Position numbers and translations under genes: made by a program. Positions 1-11,261 of a stretch of 64,000 nucleotides of DNA are shown here, in pieces. Numbering within the stretch: position 1 is the stretch's first letter; each line of letters starts with the position of its first letter. Origin of the DNA: Acanthosepion lycidas (Eukaryota > Mollusca > Cephalopoda > Sepiida > Sepiidae); the NCBI GenBank assembly GCA_963932145.1, contig OZ010599.1:47278287-47342286 (forward strand), read 5' to 3'. Under the pieces are notes generated by a model, which did not search any database, was not told where the DNA came from, and worked only from the letters and a program-made list of their open reading frames with translations.

Positions 1-1270
1 TGAGGTTTTGATACTGAGCAAGTGAGCAAGTTGCTTTTTGAATGATTTTTAAATTTATTTAAGAAGTATTTTTAGATTTTCTAGCTTTTAATGACATTAA
101 ATGAAAAAAATATAAAATAGGTTCAAACAAATTGTTTTTATTTTGTTACTAGTTAAAATATTTTGATTTGACAAAAATCGTATTTTTTTTTTTCATGATT
201 TGTTTACGCTTGTCGTGTGTCAGTTACATTAAAAAACAGTAACTTCGGAAACTATATAAATCTATGAATTTAACAAATTTGAATTATACATAACTAATTT
301 TCTAGTCTAAAATTTGGCACTTTATTTTTCATTGCAAGGTGGGGAACGAACGGGAAAAAAATCTTATTTTACGATGTGCAGTTTGACTTAGAAACGTTCA
401 TTTTAATTTTCGTCTCATTATTGTTCACTCTTCTTTACCTTCTTACAGTTAGAATTTAAAAAAAAAAATGAAATGGTAAGAATAAAATTAAAATCACAAT
501 CGTATTTTTAAAACGATTTATGAGTTTTTTTTTTTGGACCCTGATGTAAAAAAAAAAAGAAATATGAAACATCTTTTCTTATTTGTATAAAAAAAAAATG
601 AAATAGTTTCCCAATTTCATTCGAAATCATTTTAAAACTTTGATAATTGATATTATTTATTTTTTAAATTTTTGCTAAAAGCTGTGTAGATTTTGTAAAA
701 AACATTCTTAAAAGATTATTTGAATAATAATATTAATCTAAATACCAATTTTTTTTTATGTGAATCGTTCTTATTATTTTGTTTTTAAACTCTTCCTTTT
801 TCCTTACTTCAAATTCAGATTAAATCGAAGTGAGTTTTTTTTACACAAAAACATGAACACAATATTTGGACGCACGCGATAAAAACATTGAATGCCACAG
901 TTGTCTCCCTTAGATCTTTGTTTCATTATTAAAATTTCCTAACTTGCAAGCAATTAATTACATAACTTCAAATCATAGAAAACATAGACATGGAAAAGCT
1001 CGGTATTTAAACGTATTCATGGAAGGTAACCTGATCACAATAAACCAAAACAAAGTTATTTCCCTGCCACAGGAATTGATTTGTAAAAACATTCATTCAT
1101 TCCACGTGGTAATAAAATGAATTTCCTTCCTAAACTTTCGAACAATTCACTTACAAAAGAAAACGTTTTTTTATAAACAATTATCTGAAAGGTGAAGAGG
1201 CTATATGTATCTCATGACTTGATGGTAAATAAATAAATAGTTACATGTTGATTTGCTTCCATTAGGCATT
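1..1270. repeat. Left copy of a segmental duplication (putative intron 1)
   Basis: This AT-rich block matches 52040-53173 and then 63858-64000 in the same order and orientation. Shared landmarks are the 'ctagctttta' stretch near 80, the 'tttgatttgacaaaaa' stretch near 160, the 'atcttatttta' stretch near 362, a well-conserved block at 891-1110 and the 'catgacttgatggtaaataa' stretch near 1213. The first 800 bases are diverged by many small indels, mostly in poly-T runs. The match reaches both window edges, so the duplication extends beyond what is visible. No coding sequence was recognised here. Confidence 0.88.
891..1110. promoter_or_regulatory. Conserved non-coding block shared by both duplicate copies
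   Basis: This segment is close to identical to 52946-53160 apart from one gap of roughly 15 bases and a few substitutions, whereas the flanking duplicated DNA is far more diverged. It has no open reading frame of note. A regulatory role in intron 1 is inferred from conservation between the copies only; local gene conversion could give the same pattern. Confidence 0.4.
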
Positions 1271-2639
1271 TTGAAATAAATCCAAGGAAGAAAAGTAAAA
1301 CAAGTATGTATATAAAAAAAATATACTTATATTGAAAAAAAAAACTAGGCCTGTTTTTATTGATTATTGATTTTATATTCAAAGTACCTTTCATGAAAAG
1401 AAATTTTTCTTTTAATGTCAAATAAAACATATCTCTTGATATCATAAAATAATTTATATTCATAGTTTAAACCAGGATATTTGTATTAAGGCATTTTTGG
1501 TGCTTTTCTATTCATTGTCTGTCAGGAAAAATTTTTACTTATTATTAACTAATAATTGATAAAAAATATACTTTTCTGAAAAAGACTGCACCAGTTTTAA
1601 GCTATTACTCCAAATTTTTCATGCAATGTGTTAACTATGAAGCCCACTGGAGCAATAAACCTTGTTTTCCCAACTTTAAAAATTAAATACAAATTGACAT
1701 ATGTGTAATTAATAATAAAATTGATAATATTGTTTTGTTATCTCATCATTTTGTATCATGAACTGTTTTTAAAAGAAACCCAACAAGTTTATGTGTGGCC
1801 TATATTCAAGCATATGTTATTCTTAAACTATGTTTATAACAAGTTAAGAAACTAATTAAAACACCTTGATTAGCCTTGATGATTATATTAAGTCATGCAA
1901 ACTTAAAAATTGATTTGCATTTAATTAAACTTTAAATCATGGCATCAAAATGAATATTTGGAGTTGTGAATAAAAAAGGTGTATAAATTTTACATGAGTT
2001 TTACAAATAAAATTTTCAAGAATTCTTTCTACATGTGTTCAAAAGTAAACAGGCAAAATGTAACGGACATGTGAAGTGATTAGGTGTTTCTATTAACATT
2101 TGGCTTGCCTTTAGTTCACTCAAGCAATGTTCTATCTTCACAAAATTGATGGTTATTTTCTTTGAAAGCTTGTTGTCAGTAACTAACCAATTGCCTTTTA
2201 ACAATATTATAATTTTATGCTCATAACCTACCATACAACTAAAAGAGTATTTTCTATAGAGTTGACAGTCCAATTACAAAAGCAATACATTCAAAAGTAT
2301 TTCGACATTTGTGTTAAGTGTAACAGAGAGAGGTATACACTCACACACTCACCACATGAATGCACACATGCAAATATAACTTTTATTGACTGGAAGTGGA
2401 AATGGTGTTTATATATCAAGGTACAATTTGGGTTAAGATGTGTGTTTACCAATGAGAAACATGATCTCAGGGCAGGAGGCAATATTTTAAATCTGGGTCA
2501 TTAGAAAAAACAATGAAAAAATGATCTAAATAAAATTTATTGGTTAAAAATTGAAATAGAGCTTGCTCAGGCTACAAGATATTTGGTTTTGTTTAACAGT
2601 ATTTGTTTTGATTAAAAGGTTGAATCAATGTTTAGATAT
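1271..2639. other. AT-rich intronic stretch, nothing recognised
   Basis: AT-rich DNA without a recognisable gene, RNA or mobile element. The short open frames on both strands have no recognisable domain. A perfect 6-bp-arm hairpin (CCCAAA/TTTGGG) lies just past its right end at 2640-2657. Confidence 0.5.
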
Positions 2640-3500
2640 CCCAAAGTATAATTTGGGGGAAACGAGAAGAACTCGTGGTAAATAATTGGAGAATCGGTTT
2701 ACATGTCAATGGATAGTTTTTGGCACTCATGATAATCGCGTGCTGGGCCAAGGGTCGATTCATGATCAAACAGATTTATCTATATAAACCAGCATAGTTA
2801 TGCTGAAGAGGAGGCAGACGGTCGAGCGAGACGGAAGAGGCCAGACGGGAGAGACCATAATCAGTTGGCACATCGTCGTCACGTGTGTGAGCACCCGCAG
2901 ACAACCATTATGGGTCGCGGTGCTACAAAAAGATGGGAGAGAGACTTGGAGAACGAGACCGTCATCGAGAGAGTCACAAGAGATTTGCGGGAGAATTAGA
3001 GAAGGAAGACTGCCCCCTGTTCTGAGAAGTCTGTATGATACTGGACTACTAGTCATAAACCTACCCTAGGTGATTCAATATGCGTTTATCACACACAAAC
3101 CCTCTCTCTGTTGGGAATTCGCTGGATGCATTGTGTCTTTTTCTTTTTCTCATTTATGTTAAATGTTTTTATTCTCCCTGTAACCTCTGTTCTGATGTTA
3201 TCTTCTTATATAAAAGACGTCAATATTTCCCCCATTGTTGTTGGGCTTCTGCAGATAATATTTCTTGTTTTATTTTGCCACATTCTAAACTTCCTACCAC
3301 CAACTCACACAGCCATGTTCACATCCCCAGTCGACCGTGAACATATGGACAACACCCTGCTTACTGTGGACAGCAAGCAGGACATGACCAGTTGACTGGT
3401 CGAAATAATCTACGGGTACTCAGGGAGCGTACGGCCAGTTACCCCTAAGTTCAGTTCGGACCGAGTGGACACCTCAACCTGGAGGTTGAGGGGCTGGGGA
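2640..3500. other. GC-richer, hairpin-rich island of unknown nature
   Basis: The composition rises clearly above the surrounding AT-rich intron. A TATA-like stretch (tatataaacc) lies near 2780. Between 3340 and 3500 there are several short perfect stem-loops: CTGCTT/AAGCAG, GACCAG with loop TTGA and CTGGTC, and CCTCAACC with loop tgga and GGTTGAGG. Open frames here are short and match no family I recognise. It could be a solo LTR or the end of an unrecognised mobile element, or a structured RNA. No terminal repeats or target duplication were found to settle this. Confidence 0.35.
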
Positions 3501-4445
3501 CAAAGTGGTAGATAAGTCCATTCATTCCAAATTTTAATAGCTCTAAAATATTTATAAATAAATATATTTAATTTTTCATACTTTTTCAAATTATCAATTT
3601 GTAATAAAAAAAATAATGCGAGTTTCTTCAAAGAAAACTTATGAAGACAATTGTTTTCCAGATAAATTTTAATTGAATGTATTGGAATGTATGGTGGAGA
3701 TAAATTTACCATACTGTCCCATCATAAATGAAAGCAGACAGGGACATGTAGGTTTTAGAGAAAACATTTCATCTACAAATTGCAGAACTTGAATCTGACT
3801 TTAGTTTCTTCATGCAGTGAACTAGATAACATTAGTATATATCAAAAAGAGAATTGAATTAAAGTCTTACCTGTTAGTTGTCTTGGTTGTAGATTGTGCC
3901 AGTGACGTGGTTAGGCTATGAACAGTGAGAGAAAGAGAGGTCTACAAAAGGCATCCAGTTGTTTCAATGAATTTCCACTATCTGGCCATGTGACATTTCA
4001 CACTTCCAGCCAAATGAATGAAGAGATTTATTCTGAAAGTTCTAAAATCCTGCAAATTGTTTGAAAATTTGGATTACCAATTGGTGTATTTTAGAATTTC
4101 ATTCACCCATGAAACAGAAATAAATAACACTTTACCTGTCCTAGATATCATGTTACACCATACACACAATGACCTAAAACTATCCATCACAAATCAATTA
4201 GCAAAAATGCTCTCATAAATTTCCATTCTCACCATATCCACAAAATAAAATTCAGAATAATTATTTATCGGATTCTATTTAAGAGGCCTCAGAATTTGTA
4301 GCCCTCAGTATTTATATGAAGAGGAGAAATACATTGAAAATACTTTTAAGCTCCTCCGATACCCTAATATTTCATATTTAACAGAAAGCAAAAGGCTCAT
4401 ACAATATTTTTTAATAGAAGAGTGGACCATGTACGAATCTAAGTC

Positions 4446-4510
4446 AAAAATTATCCGCACTTTTGTCATAACATATTTTTATATAAGAGTGCAAATAATT
4501 TTTAACTTTC
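4446..4510. repeat. Imperfect inverted repeat, transposon-end-like
   Basis: About 20-base arms (agtcaaaaattatccgcact and agtgcaaataatttttaact) are reverse complements with three mismatches and are separated by about 25 bases. The arms resemble Tc1/mariner-type termini, but no transposase lies between them. It may be a deleted MITE or a chance AT-rich hairpin. Confidence 0.45.
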
Positions 4511-5099
4511 CCCTCATATTATTTTATTTACTAACTCTATCATAACAACAACTGGAAAGAATTTATCTAAGCTTATAAAATTTGTTACAAATTCTTCTAA
4601 AATAATAAAAGACTTCATTAATAGAAAATAATAAGATAATGAGCTAAAACTTGAAGGAATTTACTTTATCATCTGTAATAATTGCTACAAGGAATACATG
4701 GGGGTGACATTGAGGAATTTAAATAAGATTATTATATGAACATAAAATTTTGATTTTAAAAAAATGTTACTTTGATTAAAAGGGAAAGTAATTTACTAAG
4801 ACAAAAGTGTATAAAAGTGCTTTAATTGCTAGATCATCAATGGTAAATTTGTGTCTAGGTTCTTACAATATTTTAGCTTTCTTGACAGATCTTTATCACA
4901 ATATGGGATACTTAATAACAAAAGTGATAAAAACAGAACTAAATGAAATTGGATAAACTATATACAAAAAATTTGAATTTAAATGATTAAAATTTCCTTC
5001 TTGTCCATGTTTAGTTACATTAGTGTAAACATCACTTTATTCCAGTGAAGTCACTTTAAAGTTTAATTTTTTCCATTTTGTCACTGATTTTTCTAATAA

Positions 5100-5100
<1 letters not shown>

Positions 5101-5141
<41 letters not shown>

Positions 5142-5142
5142 G
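5101..5142. repeat. TA/TG microsatellite
   Basis: A run of TA followed by about 11 TG units and short TATG variants. Confidence 0.9.
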
Positions 5143-7034
5143 GGTTCTCTTTGATTTTCATGTTTTCTTACTTAGACTAGCACTTCAGTACAAATTTTGA
5201 ATATAAATCTTATCCATTTTGAAATCTAATTTTCACTGGCAAAAGAAGACGGAAAAATTATGGGCTCATATTATATTAGGTTTTGTACAGGTCCCGAAAA
5301 CCTTGCAAAATCCTTGAAAAACAGCAATAGCTCTAAAGTTCCTTGAAAAGCCCTGGAATTTTTTAAATTGGGTTGTCTTTTCTTAATTCACAAATGTCAA
5401 AATGCCAAATCCCAGAAATCTAGCTTTTTTTTTACAAGTTAAAATTGTCCTTTAAGAAAAATATTTTTTTATCATCAGTTAATATTTGGCAATTATTGCA
5501 AATGGTGGTTTGTTTCCTTGGTTAGAACAAGTTCATGACCGCATAGTTACTTCTTTATTTTCTTGTCTATGGGGGACAAGAAAGGGAGAAAAAAGGTGAA
5601 GGTGTGTCTTCTAGCTGCTATTCTCACTCAACAAGAAAAGAGGAAAAGCAAAGATAAAAGTCATCAGAGACAAAAATATCTCTGTCAAAGATAAATTAAT
5701 TCACACTCATTGAATTTGTAGTTGAAAGAAAAATAATAAATTGTTTTACAGTAATAAAATACATTTTAGTAGAATCTCCGGGGGGAAGGGAGGAAGTCCT
5801 TTTGATTTCTAGTCAGTGGTGGGTGAGTTCATGCAGAAATATGAAAAAAAAATATTTCTCCCATGAAATTTTAGCACGTTTTTTTCCTGCATGACACACA
5901 TTAATTTGGAAAATCTTGCAAAAATAAAAATAATTGTCGGATTTTAGCGAAACTTTCAGAAACTATTCACAAATGATGGAACTTATTATAAATATCTTTT
6001 ATTTTTAGTAATGTCATGGCAGAAATATGGTCATGACCTGCTTTGTTTTATTTTCAAACTACGTCCTTTCGTTGCAGAAACTAAGTTAAGCTTTTTTTTT
6101 TTTTTTTATAAATGAGAAAAAAAATGCCTGTCAATATCGATCATCTGTCAATTTTACTGACTAAAAAAACAAGATTTTTAACAAAAATTTTGGATGTGCT
6201 AGGAATGATTAAAAAATGTAAAAAAATACCCCAAAAATACTTTGATCTTTCCTCTTAATAATAACTTAAATATTTAGATGATAAAGTTTTGTTTTCCTCA
6301 AGTTTGGCATCTTTTTCATCATGCTATACTCTTTTTTAGCGATCTCATGAAGGTGCCTATGTTTTCATTTTGTTTTTAATTTTAATTATAATTTATTATA
6401 ATAATTAAAAAAAATCTTTTAAAATTCTACATTTGTTTAATCTCATTAGGTGATACTGTTATTAAATGAAAACTATTTATTAATCAAAATGTATATAAAA
6501 TATTATATAATGTGCCCATTTTTAAAGTATGGTTGATCAATCATGCACAACATTATTAGAAAATAAGAGTGATGACCATAGTAAATTTAAAGTCAACATT
6601 CTTAAAATTAGATTACAGAGAATATTTTCCAACATTTTTAAGAATACTGAGTACTTAAAAATTATATAAAAAAAAGCACTTGTCATTTTCTTCAATTATG
6701 TTTTACAGATAGTCTCTGTAGAACAACAATCTGTCATCATCTCATCAATTACATAATACATGGCAATGTCAGTTAAAAACACAACTACTATTTGTTTTAA
6801 AAAAGCATTTCTGTGTTATTTTAAACTTAAAGTACATAATATTTTTTTCAAATCAGATTAATTATACTTTAAATCAACTAATATTTCTCAAATAAATCTT
6901 CAGAAAAGTATATTTTATTTTTGGAAGATTTTTTTAATGTAGAGAATTACATTGTGATGAAAGATGACTAAAAAAGAGCACTAATCAGCTATTTTAGAAA
7001 AAAACAAAAGAAAATGGATTCCAATCATTATAAT

Positions 7035-7131
7035 TTCTGTTTGAAATAGACCTAAGTATTTTGCTTACTGAAAATATTAAATTTTTGTTTGAAATAGATC
7101 AGAGTATTTTACTTACTGAAAATAGTAAATT
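7035..7131. repeat. Imperfect tandem duplication, ~48-bp unit
   Basis: Two adjacent copies share 'tgtttgaaatag', 'agtattttgcttactgaaaat' (one difference) and 'taaattt' in the same order, with a few substitutions between them. Confidence 0.75.
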
Positions 7132-7309
7132 TAATCCTTTAGCTTTTAATTAAAGTTAAATGAAGTCTTCAAGAAAGCTTTTTCATTTATAAAAATTAAT
7201 TTTAAACCTTAGGTAGGCAAATTAGTGGAGGTACCTACCTTTATTGCTTGGCTTTATATTAAAAGTTCAATCTGCAATCCTGTCCCATTTTTACTTTTTT
7301 TATTTTTGC

Positions 7310-8575
7310 CATAGATGGCTAGAAAATGTACAAACATGTGAACGACTCCGAAATATTTGGCCAGATGTCATCAAATTTGTGAATGTAATTAAAAAAAAAA
7401 ACAGAAAAATGTCCCCAGACAGTGCTGTCAAATGTGAATGATGTTTTATTTCCATCGAAACTGCAGATTTTTGTATCTTTTTCAAAAAACATTACAGCAA
7501 TAAACCATTGCTTCCTTTTCTTGCAGATGATATTTTAGCCTGATCATGAAACTGTTAAGATTTGCAAAGGAAGATCACACTAAAAAGATAATTACATTTT
7601 CCAAACTGAATGAATTTGTAAGAATTTTGTCAAACCCAAACATGTGTAAAGATGCTGCAAAGATCAAGTGTGGATTTCTGGCAAAATGGCTATGCAAAAT
7701 TTATCCCGAAAAGGAAATGTGTCAACAAAAGATTTGTTTGCATGCAGAATTGCAACAATGTTCATCACCATCATTGAGAAACTTCTGGCAAAGTTTCCCT
7801 TTAGATATCCTCTTGTACGGTCACTGGATCCATTTGTGAAAAAAGATTTGCTACAGAAGACTGTCTAAAAAGATGTCTTTCCCACATGTTGGACAGAAAA
7901 AAGTCAGCAAGTCTGACCATGATAACATCATCAGTCAGTACAGACAGTTTGAGGAGTTAGTTACTGGAAATATTACTTTCAAGAATTTCAGCAAGCATGA
8001 AGACTGTCTGTTCACTTTGTTCTACTCTTCTTTGTTCAGCAACAAAGAATATCAAAAACTGGAAAGTTGTTTGCAGATTGTTGGTATTCTCTCATGGACA
8101 GGTCTCAGTAGAGAGAGGTTTCTCAGTTAATAAGGAAATTTCTACTGACAATATAAAACTGTAGACACTGGTTGCACAGTACATTATCATGGACTATTTG
8201 GCCACATTGAAGGTGCTGGGAATGTTCCCATGACTAAGGCTCTTCTCTGCAGTGCTTCCAATACCAGAACAGCATACAACAAATACCTTGAGGCTCAGGA
8301 GAGAAAGGCAGGAAGAAGCAGCTGGACAAAAATGGAAATCCGTGCTTATGGAAATTGAAGAACTGAAGACCAAAAAACACAAACTTGAAAGTTGCCCACA
8401 AGATTTTCTCAAGTCAGCTGACAGCTATGCAGAGAAAGCTGACCAGACTCAGAACTTCATGCTTATCGAAAAGTCCAATGCCATGTGAAGATCTGCAAAG
8501 GACAAATACATAGATATCAAGATTGGAAGAGGAACAGAATGCTAAACTAGATGAACTGAAAAATATTAACATTGT
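7310..8575 (+). pseudogene. Decayed hAT-like transposase (C-terminal half)
   Basis: Pieces in all three + frames read as one protein family. A 'RWLENVQTCERLRNIWPDV' segment lies near 7313. Basic helical segments follow at 7546-7868, and a 'ISQYRQFEELVTGNITF' segment at about 7930. An 'SVERGFSVNKEI' motif near 8108-8145 resembles the ERxFS dimerisation region of hAT transposases. A charged coiled-coil tail, rich in K and E, runs at 8330-8480. At least two in-frame stops and two frameshifts separate the pieces, so no intact protein can be made. Poly-A-rich pieces and acceptor-like sites (near 7314 and 7526) suggest that the ancestral gene had introns. The family match is from memory; the hAT assignment is the less certain part. 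Confidence 0.65.
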
Positions 8576-9755
8576 GTTCTGCGCTATGGGCAATGAAAAC
8601 TATGAGTAGCAGGGGTAGCTAAAATGTATAGTCTTTTTATGAAAATTTGTAGTTCTATTCATTAAAACCATTATACATAACTTCATAGGAAATGTGCAGC
8701 AGTTAAGAATTTTTGTGACATGCACAAACCATGAGTAGTCTCGATAGCTGAAATGTGTAGCATTATGAATTAAAGTGTGTCATTCAAAATTTTCAAGTGT
8801 AGTAGAACTCCAAACTGTAGAATGCTATACAAAATGTGTAACATAACCAGGTTTGCATTCAGTTGTGTTTTAGCTGTTAACACTTGGAGTTCATCACTAC
8901 TTTCAACTGATCTGTGACATGGATTATTGGAACTAGCTGTAGCTTTTCTTTGAACATCTCATCTGTCAAACTATTAAAAGATACATCACAAAGTTTGTGT
9001 TTTTGAAATTGATGACTATTCAATTTGTGTGTGGATGTGTGCATGCACCAGTTTTAGTGCTTGAAACTTTTCAATATAGTGCTTAAATTTTTTTTTTTTT
9101 TTTTTTTTTACACTGTTCTGTGGGAACCCTGTTACTTTATAGATTCAATTTGTATTTATATATAGAAGTGGTGAAAAGTTCTTAGTCAAATCAAAATTAA
9201 AAAACAAAATTATGATGCTCTCTCATTTGGTCAAGGACATTACAAACACAGAGTATTCTTGAAATTAACTACCAGTAAACAATGAAAAAATATGAAGACA
9301 AATCAAATATGAAATTTTGCATTCCACAAATTGAGGCTTCAAATAGTGTTGATAATTTTCAGATTTTTGCCTAATGATTTTTACTGCAAGCTTGTAACAA
9401 AGACCCAACATTAGCTTTTTTTTATATTACTGTTTGTTACAATTAATCTAAAATTAAATTCAGCACATTTTTTATTCTATAAAATTTAGTTAATTTATTA
9501 CGGCTTTTTTTTTTCCAACATGTTTAATAATCTTTTACTTTCTCTCTCATATGCAAACGTTAGGACAAAGCTAGAAAAAAGTTATGAACATGCATGAGCT
9601 AGCATAACAATCATTGTTGTATGCCATGTGCTCAAAAATTTGTGTGCATGTAATTTTGTATATGCAAATGTGTAAAACCTGAAACACTCAAAGACATTAG
9701 AGCACATTACCAAAGGTTTGCCATTGTACATCTTTATTATGTAGTTTTTGATTTT
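8576..9755. other. AT-rich intron, no gene seen
   Basis: Contains a 23-base poly-T run near 9090 and otherwise unrecognised AT-rich sequence. It may include the 3' end of the neighbouring decayed transposon, but no terminal repeat was found. Confidence 0.45.
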
Positions 9756-9775
9756 ACACACACACACACACACAC
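9756..9775. repeat. CA microsatellite
   Basis: Ten CA/AC units, just outside the left inverted repeat of the Tc1 element. Confidence 0.9.
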
Positions 9776-9797
9776 TCTCAGTCAAAATCTTAGAAAA

Positions 9798-11222
9798 ATA
9801 TAAAATACTGTTAATTTAATCGAAATATATTTGCAAAACATTTACATTTAATTAGAAAATGTAGTTTATCAACAAACAAGTAAAAATTTTAAGCTTTTAA
9901 TTGATTAATTTAAACAAACATTGAAAAAGTATTTTGGGGTTGTTCATAAAGATAAGACCATGTAAATAAAAATAGAAAATACAGAACAAATAATTCATAA
10001 TAACAATTCAATATTCAGTATATCTTCCATTTTTGCAAATTACTTTGAAAATTCACTTTGGCATACTCATTATTAACTTCTGCATGAGGGTGTTTGGGAT
10101 GCAGCACAAAGAGCATTCACAGTTTCAAATTGCAATCCATGCTTATAAACATCTTTTGCCATCCGTCCCCAAACATTCTCGATTGGGTTTAGACCTGAAG
10201 AGCACAGTGGATGCCTCAAAAGCTGAATGTTGTTTTCCATAAAATAACTCCTTTGAACATTGTGAATTGCAGCATTGTCCTGCTGGAAAAATGCAGTTTT
10301 CTCCACATAGATGAGGGCCTTCAGTAATTAGCGATGCATTTCTTAACATATCAGTGGTACTAGCAGCTGTTTGATGACCTTTTACCTCCTGTAACTCAAG
10401 AGTTCCATTGTACAAAAATGAACCCTAGACTATAATTGATCCATCTCCACTGTGTCGTGTTGAGAAATTTTCTTTTTGGACATCTTTTGCATGCCACTAA
10501 TGCTGAAAACCATCTGAAAACAACACTTTCTTCCATTTATTCACATCCCAAATTTGATAATTGGAAGCAAATTGTAATGGGAGGCTTTATAGTGAGGACG
10601 AAGGCGAGGACTCTGCAGCCATGTCACGTTCTTAAACCCTTTCTTATTTAAATGCTGTCAAATTATTCGAGAACTGCATTCAGCATCTGTATTTGCTTTT
10701 ATATGATTTGATGTTAAGCTTGAATCTCTCTTAACTTCTTGCCTAATGCGTCTGTCTAGAGATGGTGAGATTTTATTGGGACGGCTGCTTGATTTTTTAG
10801 AAGCATATGCATCCAGATTTTTAATAAAGTTAGCAATGACAGTTCTTCTATGGCCAATTTCATTTGCAATGACTTGTTGCGAAAGACAACATCTTTGAAG
10901 TTCAACAATCCTGCCCTGTTTGAACTTTGTTAAAATTTTACCCTTAGCCATTTTAAAATCTGAAATTTAATGCTGGAAATGAGCTGAGTAGTTGTATTCA
11001 CGCCTCAAGCTATGAGCACACTTACTAGTTCTAAAATGTTTGCCCAGTAATTTTTTTTTTTTTTTCACACATGGTCTTATCTTTATGACCAACCCCCCAA
11101 AATACTTTTTCAATGTTTGTTTAAATTAATCAATTAAAAGCTTAAAATTTTCACATTACATTTTCTAATTAAATGTAAATGTTTCGCAAATATATTTTGA
11201 TTAAAGTAACAGTATTTTATAT
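9798..11222 (-). mobile_element. Tc1-family DNA transposon with long terminal inverted repeats
   Basis: Left arm 9798-9963 and right arm 11069-11222 are reverse complements over about 155-165 bp. Both share 'aaacatttacatttaattag', 'ttaagcttttaattgattaa' and 'ataaagataagaccatgt'. The left arm has an extra insertion of about 10 bases. Between the arms lies a minus-strand Tc1-type transposase, now broken. The outer ends (atataaaatactg) are consistent with insertion at TA. The long arms, compared with the short ends of many Tc1/mariner elements, place it among the long-inverted-repeat types. Confidence 0.9.
10073..10951 (-). pseudogene. Tc1-type (DDE) transposase, degenerate
   Basis: The start codon is at 10949-10951. 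The N-terminal ~95 residues form a paired-like helix-turn-helix domain beginning MAKGKILTKFKQGRIVELQ and including 'SQQVIANEIGHRRTVI'. The C-terminal part (10073-10306) has the second catalytic Asp in 'QQDNAAIH' and the final acidic residue in 'NPIENVWG', as in Tc1 transposases. The middle (10307-10657) is frameshifted. The FSD segment carrying the first Asp runs directly into 'GFQHWWH', which suggests a loss of about ten residues. The protein would be inactive as it stands. Confidence 0.88.
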
Positions 11223-11261
11223 CTTTAACACTTTTGTATCTGGTCTTGAGATTTTAACCAT

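Larger units (their letters stand above)
3501..7309. other. AT-rich intron, no gene seen
   Basis: No coding region is recognisable. It contains an imperfect inverted repeat (4446-4510), a TA/TG microsatellite (5101-5142), several poly-T and poly-A runs and a small tandem duplication (7035-7131). Confidence 0.5.
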
